Assembly (NCBI GenBank): GCA_943370215.1
Contig: CALRQC020000006.1
Coordinates: 1-64,000 of the forward strand
DNA: 64,000 nucleotides
Direction of reading: 5' to 3'
Source of the DNA: Niveispirillum sp943370215
GTDB lineage: Bacteria; Pseudomonadota; Alphaproteobacteria; Azospirillales; Azospirillaceae
How positions within the stretch are numbered: the first letter of the stretch is position 1; each line of letters begins with the position of its first letter. Shown one piece after another: positions 31,789 to 39,467 of this stretch. The notes under the pieces were generated by a model. The model worked only from the letters and a program-made list of their open reading frames with translations. It was not told the DNA's origin and made no database searches. The position numbers and the translations under genes are program-made.

Positions 31789-32574
31789 ATGATGTTGACC
31801 CCGGACCAATTGGCGGCCCTGCTGCCGCCCGTGCGCGATCTGGCCGTGCAGGCCGCCGCTGCCATCATGGAATTCTACACCGATGATATGGAGACGGAGA
31901 CAAAGGGTGATGGCAGCCCTGTCACCCGTGCCGATCGCGCCGCTGACGCCGTGATCCTGGCCGGCCTGCGCCGCCTGACCCCGGACATTCCGGTGGTGAC
32001 GGAAGAGGAGGTGGCGGACGGCCGTATCCCCGATGTCAGTGGTGGTACTTTCTGGCTGGTGGACCCGCTGGATGGCACCAAGGAGTTCATCAAGCGTAAT
32101 GGCGAATTCACGGTGAATATCGCCTTGATCCTGAATGGGGAGCCGGCCCTGGGTGTGGTGCTGCTGCCGGCCACGGGGGAACTTTATGCCGCCGCCGGCC
32201 CCGGCACGGCCATCCGCAGCCGCCCCCTGGCAAAGGACGAGCCGATTACCGTGCGCCCGGTGCCGGCGGCGGGCTTGACGGTGCTATCCTCGCGCAGCCA
32301 TGCCGACAATGCGGCGGTGGATGAATTCCTGAAGGGCCGCCGCGTCGCCGCCCGGCTGGCCGCCGGCAGTTCGCTGAAATTCTGCCGCGTGGCGGAAGGG
32401 GTGGGCGACGTTTATCCCCGCCTCGGCCCCACCTGTGAATGGGACATCGCTGCCGGCCATGCCGTGCTGCTGGGCGCTGGTGGCACCCTGACCCAGATTG
32501 AGGGTGAGCCCCTGACCTACGGCAAGGCTCCACGCTTCCTCAACCCGTATTTCGTTGCTTGGGGCGGGGTGTGA
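31789..32574 (+). CDS. cysQ: 3'(2'),5'-bisphosphate nucleotidase
   Basis: The 261-residue inositol-phosphatase-fold enzyme hydrolyses PAP to AMP during sulfate assimilation. Metal sites are visible in TEEEVADG, DPLDGTKEFI and CEWDIAAGHAVL. The fold-defining GDGSPVTRADRAAD stretch is present. The ATG at 31789 (a second ATG follows at once) has GGAG upstream. It is divergent from the SRAP gene and converges with acs across a long stem-loop. Confidence 0.93.
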   Translation: MMLTPDQLAALLPPVRDLAVQAAAAIMEFYTDDMETETKGDGSPVTRADRAADAVILAGLRRLTPDIPVVTEEEVADGRIPDVSGGTFWLVDPLDGTKEFIKRNGEFTVNIALILNGEPALGVVLLPATGELYAAAGPGTAIRSRPLAKDEPITVRPVPAAGLTVLSSRSHADNAAVDEFLKGRRVAARLAAGSSLKFCRVAEGVGDVYPRLGPTCEWDIAAGHAVLLGAGGTLTQIEGEPLTYGKAPRFLNPYFVAWGGV

Positions 32575-32615
32575 TCGGCTTCGGTGAGGGCACCGTCTGC
32601 ACGCCCGACAGAACG

Positions 32616-32652
32616 ACCAACCTGCGGTGAGTTTCATTCACCGCAGGTTGGT
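32616..32652. terminator. Convergent stem-loop between cysQ and acs
   Basis: ACCAACCTGCGGTGA and TCACCGCAGGTTGGT form a perfect 15-bp stem with a 7-nt loop (gtttcat). It separates two convergent genes; no strong T-tract follows on either strand. Confidence 0.7.
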
Positions 32653-32674
32653 ATAAAACAGCAGAGCCTCAGGC

Positions 32675-34615
32675 TTAGCTGCGGTTCATGCGGTTGCCCA
32701 CCAGCTCCGTCACCACATTGGGATCGGCCAGCGTGCTGGTATCGCCCAGCGCCTCATGCTCATTGGCGGCGATCTTGCGCAGGATGCGGCGCATGATCTT
32801 GCCCGAACGGGTCTTGGGCAGACCCGGTGCCCACTGGATCAGGTCCGGCGTGGCGATCGGGCCGATCTCCTTACGGACCCAGGCCACCAGTTCCTTGCGC
32901 AGCTCATCCGACGTCTCCTCGCCGGCATTCAGCGTCACATAGGCATAGATGCCCTGGCCCTTCAGATCATGCGGGTAACCGACCACCGCCGCCTCGGCCA
33001 CCTTGGGATGGGCGACCAGGGCGCTTTCGATTTCCGCCGTGCCCAGCCGGTGGCCGGAGACGTTGATCACGTCATCGACGCGACCGGTGATCCAGTAATA
33101 GCCATCCTCGTCCCGGCGGCAGCCATCGCCGGTGAAGTATTTGCCCTTGAAGGTGCTGAAATAGGTCTGCACGAACCGTTCATGGTCACCATAAACGGTG
33201 CGCATCTGGCCCGGCCAGCTATCGGCGATGCAGAGATTACCCTCCGTCGCCCCTTCCAGCACCGCGCCTTCATTATCCACCACCTCCGGCTTCACGCCGA
33301 AGAAGGGCAGGGTAGCCGAACCCGGCTTCTGGCCGATGGCACCCGGCAGCGGGGTGATCAGGATGCCGCCGGTTTCCGTCTGCCACCAGGTATCCACGAT
33401 CGGGCAGCGGCCATCGCCGACCACCGAATGGTACCAGAGCCAGGCTTCCGGGTTGATCGGCTCCCCCACCGAGCCCAGCAGGCGCAGGGAGGCGCGGCTG
33501 GTCTTCTTCACCGGGCCTTCGCCTTCACGCATCAGGGCGCGGATGGCGGTGGGGGCGGTGTAGAAGATATTGACCTTGTGCTTGTCGATCACCTCCCAGA
33601 ACCGGCTGACGCTGGGATAGTTGGGAATGCCTTCGAACATCAGCGTGGTGGCGCCATTGGCCAGCGGGCCATAGACGATATAGCTGTGACCGGTCACCCA
33701 ACCCACATCGGCGGTGCACCAATAGATGTCGCCTTCATGGTAATCGAACACATATTGATGCGTCATCGACGCATAGACCAGATAGCCGCCGGTGGTATGC
33801 AGCACGCCCTTGGGCTTGCCGGTGGAGCCGGAGGTATAGAGGATGAACAGCGGGTCTTCCGCGTTCAGCACCTCTGCCGGGCAATCGGCGGAGACCTTGG
33901 CAATCTCCTCCTCGTACCAGTAATCGCGGCCCTCTTTCCAGGCGACGTTGCCGCCGGTGCGCTTGACCACGATGACGGAGGAGACGTCGGGCAGGCTTTC
34001 CAGCGCCTTGTCGACATTGGCCTTCAGCGGCACCTTGCGGCCGCCGCGCAGACCCTCGTCAGCGGTGATGATGATCTTGCCTTCGCAGCCCTCGACCCGG
34101 TCCTTCAGGCTGTCGGGGGAGAAGCCGCCAAAGACGATGGAATGGATGGCGCCGATGCGGGCGCAGGCCAGCATCGCATAGGCCGCCTCCGGGATCATCG
34201 GCAGATAGATCGTCACCCGGTCGCCCTTCTTCACCCCATGTGCCTTCAGCACATTGGCCAGCCGGCTGACCTTTTCATGCAATTGGCGATAGGTGATGTG
34301 GGCGCTGTCGGCGGGATTGTCGCCTTCCCAGATGATGGCGGTCTGGTCGCCGCGCGTTGCCAGGTGGCGATCGATGCAGTTATAGGAAACGTTGGTGGTG
34401 CCATCTTCGAACCAGCGGATGGCGACATCGCCTTCGAAGCTGGTGTTCTTCACCTTGGTATAGGGGGTGAACCAGTCGATCCGCTTGCCATGTTCGCCCC
34501 AGAACCCGTCCGGGTCGGAAATCGACCGCTCATACATTTCCTTGTACTTGGCGGCGTCAACCCAGGCGCCGCGGGCGGTTTCTTCCGCAACCGGAAAGAA
34601 GGTCGGGCTGCTCAT
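32675..34615 (-). CDS. acs: Acetyl-CoA synthetase (AMP-forming)
   Basis: The 646-residue enzyme activates acetate to acetyl-CoA through acetyl-AMP. It has the AMP-binding loop YTSGSTGKPKGVLH, WCTADVGWVTGHSYI, DTWWQTETGG, the hinge TGRVDDVINVSGHRLGTAE and the C-terminal lysine loop KTRSGKIMRRILRK, whose Lys is the regulated acetylation site in this family. Length and start (ATG at 34613-34615, MSSPTFFPVAEE) fit Acs. An upstream in-frame start at 34669 is less likely. It can feed acetyl-CoA to the phaA-phaB pathway located at 50.7 kb. Confidence 0.97.
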   Translation of the reverse strand: MSSPTFFPVAEETARGAWVDAAKYKEMYERSISDPDGFWGEHGKRIDWFTPYTKVKNTSFEGDVAIRWFEDGTTNVSYNCIDRHLATRGDQTAIIWEGDNPADSAHITYRQLHEKVSRLANVLKAHGVKKGDRVTIYLPMIPEAAYAMLACARIGAIHSIVFGGFSPDSLKDRVEGCEGKIIITADEGLRGGRKVPLKANVDKALESLPDVSSVIVVKRTGGNVAWKEGRDYWYEEEIAKVSADCPAEVLNAEDPLFILYTSGSTGKPKGVLHTTGGYLVYASMTHQYVFDYHEGDIYWCTADVGWVTGHSYIVYGPLANGATTLMFEGIPNYPSVSRFWEVIDKHKVNIFYTAPTAIRALMREGEGPVKKTSRASLRLLGSVGEPINPEAWLWYHSVVGDGRCPIVDTWWQTETGGILITPLPGAIGQKPGSATLPFFGVKPEVVDNEGAVLEGATEGNLCIADSWPGQMRTVYGDHERFVQTYFSTFKGKYFTGDGCRRDEDGYYWITGRVDDVINVSGHRLGTAEIESALVAHPKVAEAAVVGYPHDLKGQGIYAYVTLNAGEETSDELRKELVAWVRKEIGPIATPDLIQWAPGLPKTRSGKIMRRILRKIAANEHEALGDTSTLADPNVVTELVGNRMNRS

Positions 34616-34921
34616 GGCGTTCAATCTCCCACTGTTGTCGCAGCGCCGTCCGGGTTGCCCGGTGGGCAATGGCTGCGGTTCTTCTCGACCATAGGCCGGC
34701 GGAACGGATGGCGGTTCAATCGTCCCCCAAACCGGCGTCGGTAACCTTATGTAAGCAAGCCTAAGCTATTTTGGAACATGTACATTCGTCGCGTGGACAC
34801 GGGCGGAAGGGATTGGTTGTCCTGTCCGCCCGCGCGCGTGCATTCGGATGCGTGCTGTGGTATGGAGAATGCCTACCGTTGCGCAGCCGAACAAGTTGGG
34901 CAACCGAACGGGGGGTGGGGT
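34616..34921. other. Non-coding region upstream of acs
   Basis: The stretch holds the acs promoter/leader and the plus-strand region preceding a small ORF. A longer in-frame version of that ORF could start at 34778 but is poorly supported. I see no recognised regulatory motif. Confidence 0.4.
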
Positions 34922-35149
34922 ATGGGGGGCGAAAAGCCGGAATGCGTGGCGGAGGTTTCCGGAACGGAGGCGGAGCTTTCCCGCCTGGGCCTGCGCACCA
35001 GCCTGCTGACACTCGATACGTTGTTGCGGCTGGCGCCGGGCCCCGGCGGCTTCCCCGTGCAGGAGGCGGCACAGGATGCCCGCCTGCTGGCCAGGCGCAT
35101 CCAGGTGGCAACCCAGGACATGCAGGCGGTATTGGCCAAGGCCGGGTAA
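34922..35149 (+). CDS. Small helical hypothetical protein
   Basis: A 75-codon frame begins at an ATG with GGGGTGGGG just upstream and encodes a mostly helical protein (TEAELSRLGLRTSLLTLDTLLRL; QEAAQDARLLARRIQVATQDMQAVL). It converges with the Rieske gene with only 4 bp between stops. The frame is open upstream to 34778. No family is recognised, and coding is moderately likely from its amphipathic pattern. Confidence 0.45.
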   Translation: MGGEKPECVAEVSGTEAELSRLGLRTSLLTLDTLLRLAPGPGGFPVQEAAQDARLLARRIQVATQDMQAVLAKAG

Positions 35150-35153
35150 GGGG

Positions 35154-35504
35154 TTACCCCCCGGCGGGCGCCACACGCCCTTCGCCATCCACCAGCAGTG
35201 GCACGGGCCGCAGCGGCCGGCCCACGCAGGGGCCCTCCACGCACATCCCATCATCCACCTGGAACAGCGCACCATGGGTGCTGCATTGCAGGTGGGTGCC
35301 TTCGCGGTTCATGAACCGGTCCGGGTCCATTTCCAGTGGCACGCCGATATGGGGGCAGGCATTGCGGTAGCCGTAAACCTGTCCGCCCCGGCGGAAGACC
35401 AGGATCGGTACCGGCCGTTCACCGCCGCGATCCCAGTCAAACCCGCGTGCTGTGCCGTCGGGAATCTCCGTCAGATGGCAGAGAAAACCGTCCCCGCCGC
35501 TCAC
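35154..35504 (-). CDS. Rieske [2Fe-2S] ferredoxin-like protein
   Basis: The 116-residue protein has a Rieske cluster: CPHIGVPL and CSTHGALF, giving C-x-H and C-x2-H ligands. It lacks a membrane anchor and catalytic domain, so it is a soluble Rieske ferredoxin of the small stand-alone type. It starts with GTG at 35504, overlapping the EVE gene stop (GTGA), and is the third gene of the YciI-EVE-Rieske operon. An alternative in-frame start at 35540 would overlap EVE by 40 bp. Confidence 0.85.
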   Translation of the reverse strand: MSGGDGFLCHLTEIPDGTARGFDWDRGGERPVPILVFRRGGQVYGYRNACPHIGVPLEMDPDRFMNREGTHLQCSTHGALFQVDDGMCVEGPCVGRPLRPVPLLVDGEGRVAPAGG

Positions 35505-35914
35505 GCCGGCACACCCATCAGGCCGCAGGCATAGGCCCATTGATCATCCGTCACCGGGCAGACGGAGAGGCGGGATTGTTTGACCAACTGCATTTCCGAC
35601 AGCACCGGATCATCCTTGATCCGCTTTAGCGTCAGCGGGGCCTTGACCGGTGTGACCGGCTTCAGGTCCACCATCACGAAGCGGCCGGCGGGATCGCTGG
35701 GGTCGGGGTAGGCGGTGGCGACCACCTCGGCAATGCCGACGATCTCCAGCCCCTCATTGGAATGGTAGAAGAAGACCCGGTCGCCCACCGCCATGGTTTT
35801 CAGGTTCTTGGCGGCCTGATGGTTGCGCACGCCATCCCAATGGGTGTGCCCATCCTTGACGAACTGGTCCCAGGAATATTTGAACGGTTCGGATTTCACC
35901 AGCCAATGGGCCAT
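35501..35914 (-). CDS. EVE domain protein
   Basis: The 137-residue protein has the EVE/PUA-like signature MAHWLVKSEPFKYSWDQ, WDGVRNHQAAKNLKTMAVGDRVFFYHSNEGLEIVGIAEV and SVCPVTDDQW. EVE domains bind modified bases in RNA or DNA; stand-alone bacterial copies are common in alphaproteobacteria. It lies 22 bp downstream of the YciI-like gene and overlaps the Rieske gene by 4 bp, making a compact operon. Confidence 0.93.
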   Translation of the reverse strand: MAHWLVKSEPFKYSWDQFVKDGHTHWDGVRNHQAAKNLKTMAVGDRVFFYHSNEGLEIVGIAEVVATAYPDPSDPAGRFVMVDLKPVTPVKAPLTLKRIKDDPVLSEMQLVKQSRLSVCPVTDDQWAYACGLMGVPA

Positions 35915-35936
35915 CTTCTTGTCGTCCCCTGGTCGA

Positions 35937-36215
35937 TCAGGCCGGCAGAACCTTGCGGAAGGGGCGGATCGTTACGCTGGCGAACAGACCAGCCTTGGCA
36001 TAGGGGTCGCCGGCGGCAAAAGCTTCCGCTTCGGCCCGGTCAGCCACGTCCAGAATCAGCAGGCTGCCGACGGGCTTGCCGTCCTCGCCCAGGATCGGGC
36101 CGGCAATGGTGATCTTGTCCGACAGCCCGGTCAGATATTCCAGATGCGGCGGACGGGTCACCATGCGCAGGTCCAGCGAATCCGGCTTGTCGATACATTC
36201 CAGAATGAAGTGCAT
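35937..36215 (-). CDS. YciI-like protein
   Basis: The 92-residue dimeric alpha/beta barrel-type protein has the YciI pattern HFILECIDKPDSLDLRM, RPPHLEYL, AGPILGEDGKPVGSLLILD and GDPYAKAGLF. The conserved His of RPPHLEYL and Asp of GDPY are the putative active-site pair. Function in vivo is not established for the family. It is the first gene of the operon with the EVE and Rieske proteins. Confidence 0.9.
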   Translation of the reverse strand: MHFILECIDKPDSLDLRMVTRPPHLEYLTGLSDKITIAGPILGEDGKPVGSLLILDVADRAEAEAFAAGDPYAKAGLFASVTIRPFRKVLPA

Positions 36216-36369
36216 GGCGTGGGTACCCTGTTGGTTTCACGTGGTTGAACCTTTGGCGGAATGCTTAACCGGTGACGCGGGCGACGTCCAGGCCATTGAC
36301 GCGGTTGTGAATGGCCCGTCACACTGCATCCCAAAGCAAGATCCATACACGAATAAGACGGGGACGGAC

Positions 36370-37848
36370 ATGATGCGGTCGCGGAGCGGTCGCTGGTTGG
36401 TGACGGGGCTGGCATTGCTGCTGGCCGGCTGCGCCACCGGACAGGGAACCGGGCATTCCGGCAACAAGGACAAGGGTGGGGACAAGCAGGCGCTGGCGCC
36501 GGGGCTGGATGCGGCCAGCAGCCGTGACCCGTTCCCCAGCCGCTATAAGCCTGCCGCCAGCGGGCTGGTGGCGCTGACCGGGGCGACGGTGCTGACCGGC
36601 ACCGGGGCGCGGATCGAAAACGGCACCGTCATCATCCGCGATGGCCGGATTGAGGCGGTGGGGGCGGGTCTGCCCGTGCCGGCGGGGGCCACGATTGTGG
36701 ATGCGGCGGGGCGCTGGATCACCCCCGGCATCATCGACATGCATTCCCATCTGGGGGTCTATGCCTCCCCCGCCGTGGAGGCCCATTCCGACGGCAATGA
36801 AATGACGGACCCGAACACAGCCCAGGTCTGGGCCGAACATTCGGTCTGGCCGCAAGATCCCGGCTTTGAACGGGCGCTGCGCGGTGGCGTCACCACCTTG
36901 CAACTGCTGCCCGGCTCGGCCAACCTGTTCGGCGGGCGCAGCGTGACGGTGAAGAATGTCACCGCCCGCAATGTGATGGAGATGAAATTCCCCGGCGCTC
37001 CCTATGGGCTGAAAATGGCCTGTGGCGAAAATCCCAAGCGCGTCTATGGCGGCAAGGGCCGGGCACCGGGCAGCCGCATGGCCAATGTGGCGGGGTACCG
37101 CACGGCCTGGATCGAAGCGGCGGAATATCGCCGCAAATGGGACGCCTATTACAAGGAAAAGCAGGAGGCCAAGGGCGACAAGCAGCCCGATCCGCCCAAG
37201 CGTGACCTGCAACTGGAAACGCTGGCCGGGGTGCTGTCGGGCGATATCCTGGTGCAGAACCATTGCTACCGCGCCGACGAGATGTCGGTGATGATGGAGG
37301 TGGCGCGGGAGTTCGGCTATCGCGTCGCGGCCTTCCACCACGCCACCGAGGCCTACAAGATCAGCGACCTGCTGAAGCAGGATAATGTCTGTGTCGCCAC
37401 CTGGGCCCATTGGTGGGGCTTCAAGATGGAGGCCTATGACGGGGTGCCGGCCAATGCCGCCATGGTCCACCGGGCCGGGGCCTGCGCCGTCATTCATTCC
37501 GATGACGAAACATTGATCCAGTACCTGCCCAAGGAAGCCGCCCAGGCCATGGCGGAGGGCAATTATCTGGGCCTTGGCATCAAGGAGGCGGAGGCGATCA
37601 CCTGGATCACCGCCAACCCGGCCAAGGCCATCGGCGTGCAGGACAAGACCGGCACGCTGGAGCCGGGCAAGATGGCGGATGTTGTGGTGTGGAACGGCAA
37701 TCCCTTCAGCATCTATACGCTGGCCGATCTGGTCTATATCGATGGCGTGCCGCACTTCGACCGCGCCCACCCGCCCGCCGAACCCCGCTCCGATTTTGAG
37801 CTGGGACAGGCGGGGGCGGAAATCTTCCAGGGCAAGGGGGCGAAGTGA
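36370..37848 (+). CDS. Amidohydrolase-family lipoprotein, catalytically competent partner
   Basis: The 492-residue protein carries a lipoprotein signal peptide (WLVTGLALLLAGC). The metal-dependent amidohydrolase domain contains PGIIDMHSHLG (H-x-H), a QNHCYR histidine, HHATEAYK and HSDD (aspartate of the binuclear site). It therefore keeps all metal ligands expected of imidazolonepropionase/dihydroorotase-like enzymes. Its end overlaps the start of a second amidohydrolase by 1 bp. Substrate unknown; secretion and tandem arrangement suggest peptide or amide scavenging. Confidence 0.88.
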   Translation: MMRSRSGRWLVTGLALLLAGCATGQGTGHSGNKDKGGDKQALAPGLDAASSRDPFPSRYKPAASGLVALTGATVLTGTGARIENGTVIIRDGRIEAVGAGLPVPAGATIVDAAGRWITPGIIDMHSHLGVYASPAVEAHSDGNEMTDPNTAQVWAEHSVWPQDPGFERALRGGVTTLQLLPGSANLFGGRSVTVKNVTARNVMEMKFPGAPYGLKMACGENPKRVYGGKGRAPGSRMANVAGYRTAWIEAAEYRRKWDAYYKEKQEAKGDKQPDPPKRDLQLETLAGVLSGDILVQNHCYRADEMSVMMEVAREFGYRVAAFHHATEAYKISDLLKQDNVCVATWAHWWGFKMEAYDGVPANAAMVHRAGACAVIHSDDETLIQYLPKEAAQAMAEGNYLGLGIKEAEAITWITANPAKAIGVQDKTGTLEPGKMADVVVWNGNPFSIYTLADLVYIDGVPHFDRAHPPAEPRSDFELGQAGAEIFQGKGAK

Positions 37849-39149
37849 TGCGCGGCTTCAAACAGATGCTTCTTGGCGGGGCTGTTCTGCTGGCCGGCCT
37901 GGGCACGACAGCAGGGGCGGAAACCATCGCCATCCAGGGGGCGACCCTGGTGAATGGCAGCGGCGTTTCCACCCCCGACGCCACCATCATCATCAAGGAT
38001 GGCATTGTCACGGCGGCGGCACCGGGTGCCGCCGTGCCGGCGGGGGCCACGCTGGTGGAAGGCAAGGGCAAGGTGGTGACGCCGGGCCTGTTCGTCTCCT
38101 CCTCCGATATCGGGATTGAGGAGGTGAGTGCCGTCAAGGAGACCAATGACAGCAATGCCGCCAATCCCCGGATCAGCGTGGCCTATGATCCCTCCTACGC
38201 CGTCAACCCGGCCAGCAGTCTGATCCCGCTGGCGCGGGCGGGTGGCATCACCCGCGCCGTGGTGATGCCCGCTGTGGCTTTTGGCGATGGTGCCCATATC
38301 CATGAGGGGGAGACGGCAGGCCATGTCGATGAACCCTTGTTCCAGGGCCAGCCGGCGCTGATCCATCTGGGGGCCGCCCCGGATATCGTGGTGAAACCCC
38401 GTCTGGGCGTGGCTCTGCCCTTTGGCGAAAGTGCCGCCAGCAGCGCCGGCGGCAGCCGTGCGCTGTCTGTCACCATCCTGAAGGCCGCACTGGAGGATGT
38501 GCGCCATTACGCCGCCAACAAGGGGGCCTATAACCAAGGCGGCACGCGGGAATACAGCCTGTCGCGGCTGGACCTTGACGCGCTGCTGCCCGTGGTGCGG
38601 GGGGAAGCGCCCTTGTTCCTGGCCGTCCACCGCGCCGCCGATATCCGTCTGGCCCTGCGGCTGGCGCGGGAGGAAAAGCTGCGGCTGGTGCTGATGGGGG
38701 CGGAGGAAGGCTGGATGGTGGCGGGGGAAATCGCCGCTGCCGGCGTGCCCGTCATCATCAAGCCGACCACCAACCTGCCGGGCCGGTTCGAGACCCAACA
38801 TGCGCGGCTGGACAATGCCGCCCTGCTGGAAAAGGCCGGCGTGGTGGTGATCCTGACCGGCAGTGCCGATGGCCATTATGCCAATCAGGTGCGGTTCCAG
38901 GCCGGCACGGCGGTGGCCTATGGGATGCCGCGCGACAAGGCGCTGGCCGCCATCACCGGCCGCCCGGCGGCGCTGTTCGGGGCGGGCAGTGCCGGCCAGA
39001 TCGCCGTGGGCAAGCCCGCCGATCTGGTGCTGTGGGGCGGTGACCCGCTGGAACCGATGGTGCTGGCGGAGCGGGTATTCGTCAACGGGGCGGAACAATC
39101 CCTGAAAACCCGTCAGCGCGCGCTGGAAGAGCGGTATTTGAAACGATAG
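37848..39149 (+). CDS. Amidohydrolase-like protein lacking the HxH metal motif
   Basis: The 433-residue protein has a signal peptide (MLLGGAVLLAGLGTTAGA) and the same overall amidohydrolase layout (IQGATLVNGSGV at the start; GKPADLVLWGGDPL at the end). At the position of PGIIDMHSHLG in its neighbour it reads PGLFVSSSDIG, so both metal-binding histidines are gone. The expected HxD site near the C-terminus reads GSADGHYANQ. It is probably a non-catalytic partner of the upstream protein. The ATG at 37848 (TGATG overlap) is favoured over GTG at 37845. Confidence 0.82.
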   Translation: MRGFKQMLLGGAVLLAGLGTTAGAETIAIQGATLVNGSGVSTPDATIIIKDGIVTAAAPGAAVPAGATLVEGKGKVVTPGLFVSSSDIGIEEVSAVKETNDSNAANPRISVAYDPSYAVNPASSLIPLARAGGITRAVVMPAVAFGDGAHIHEGETAGHVDEPLFQGQPALIHLGAAPDIVVKPRLGVALPFGESAASSAGGSRALSVTILKAALEDVRHYAANKGAYNQGGTREYSLSRLDLDALLPVVRGEAPLFLAVHRAADIRLALRLAREEKLRLVLMGAEEGWMVAGEIAAAGVPVIIKPTTNLPGRFETQHARLDNAALLEKAGVVVILTGSADGHYANQVRFQAGTAVAYGMPRDKALAAITGRPAALFGAGSAGQIAVGKPADLVLWGGDPLEPMVLAERVFVNGAEQSLKTRQRALEERYLKR

Positions 39150-39467
39150 GTGGGTAAGGCAGCCACGCGGTTACCAGAACCGTCCGCGTGGCTGTCAGTG
39201 AATGGTGATCATTATTCAAAATCATGGCTTAATAAGTCTGTTTAACAACTAAAAAACGTAGATTAATAAACAGTAAACGATATAATATTTTGCATTTATG
39301 CAATGCAATTTTTCTGTGTATCTGCGGGTAGCGCGGGTCAATCATATAATGGTATTCCAGAAAAACTAATCTTCAGAATAAGAAGATAGATGCGCTACGG
39401 CTGCCTCCGATCAAAGTCTGCGCTGATAATTTGGGGGAAATATCTTCGCTGTTTCCAGAGGGAAAAT
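39150..39467. other. AT-rich promoter region of the chemoreceptor
   Basis: The stretch opens with a stem-loop at 39160-39194 (CAGCCACGCGG / CCGCGTGGCTG) that can end the amidohydrolase transcript. From about 39200 to 39400 it is strikingly AT-rich. A dyad TTGCATTTATGCAA lies at 39290-39303, and the TTGCAT arm recurs inverted as ATGCAA at 39303-39308. No gene is supported. Confidence 0.55.

Noticed and set aside
32756..34744. 662-codon plus-strand ORF opposite acs
   Set aside because: Antisense shadow of the acetyl-CoA synthetase gene, without recognisable domains.
34778..34921. Longer version (123 aa) of the small plus-strand protein before the Rieske gene
   Set aside because: The added N-terminus is Cys/Arg-rich with no pattern, and the best Shine-Dalgarno is at the ATG 34922.
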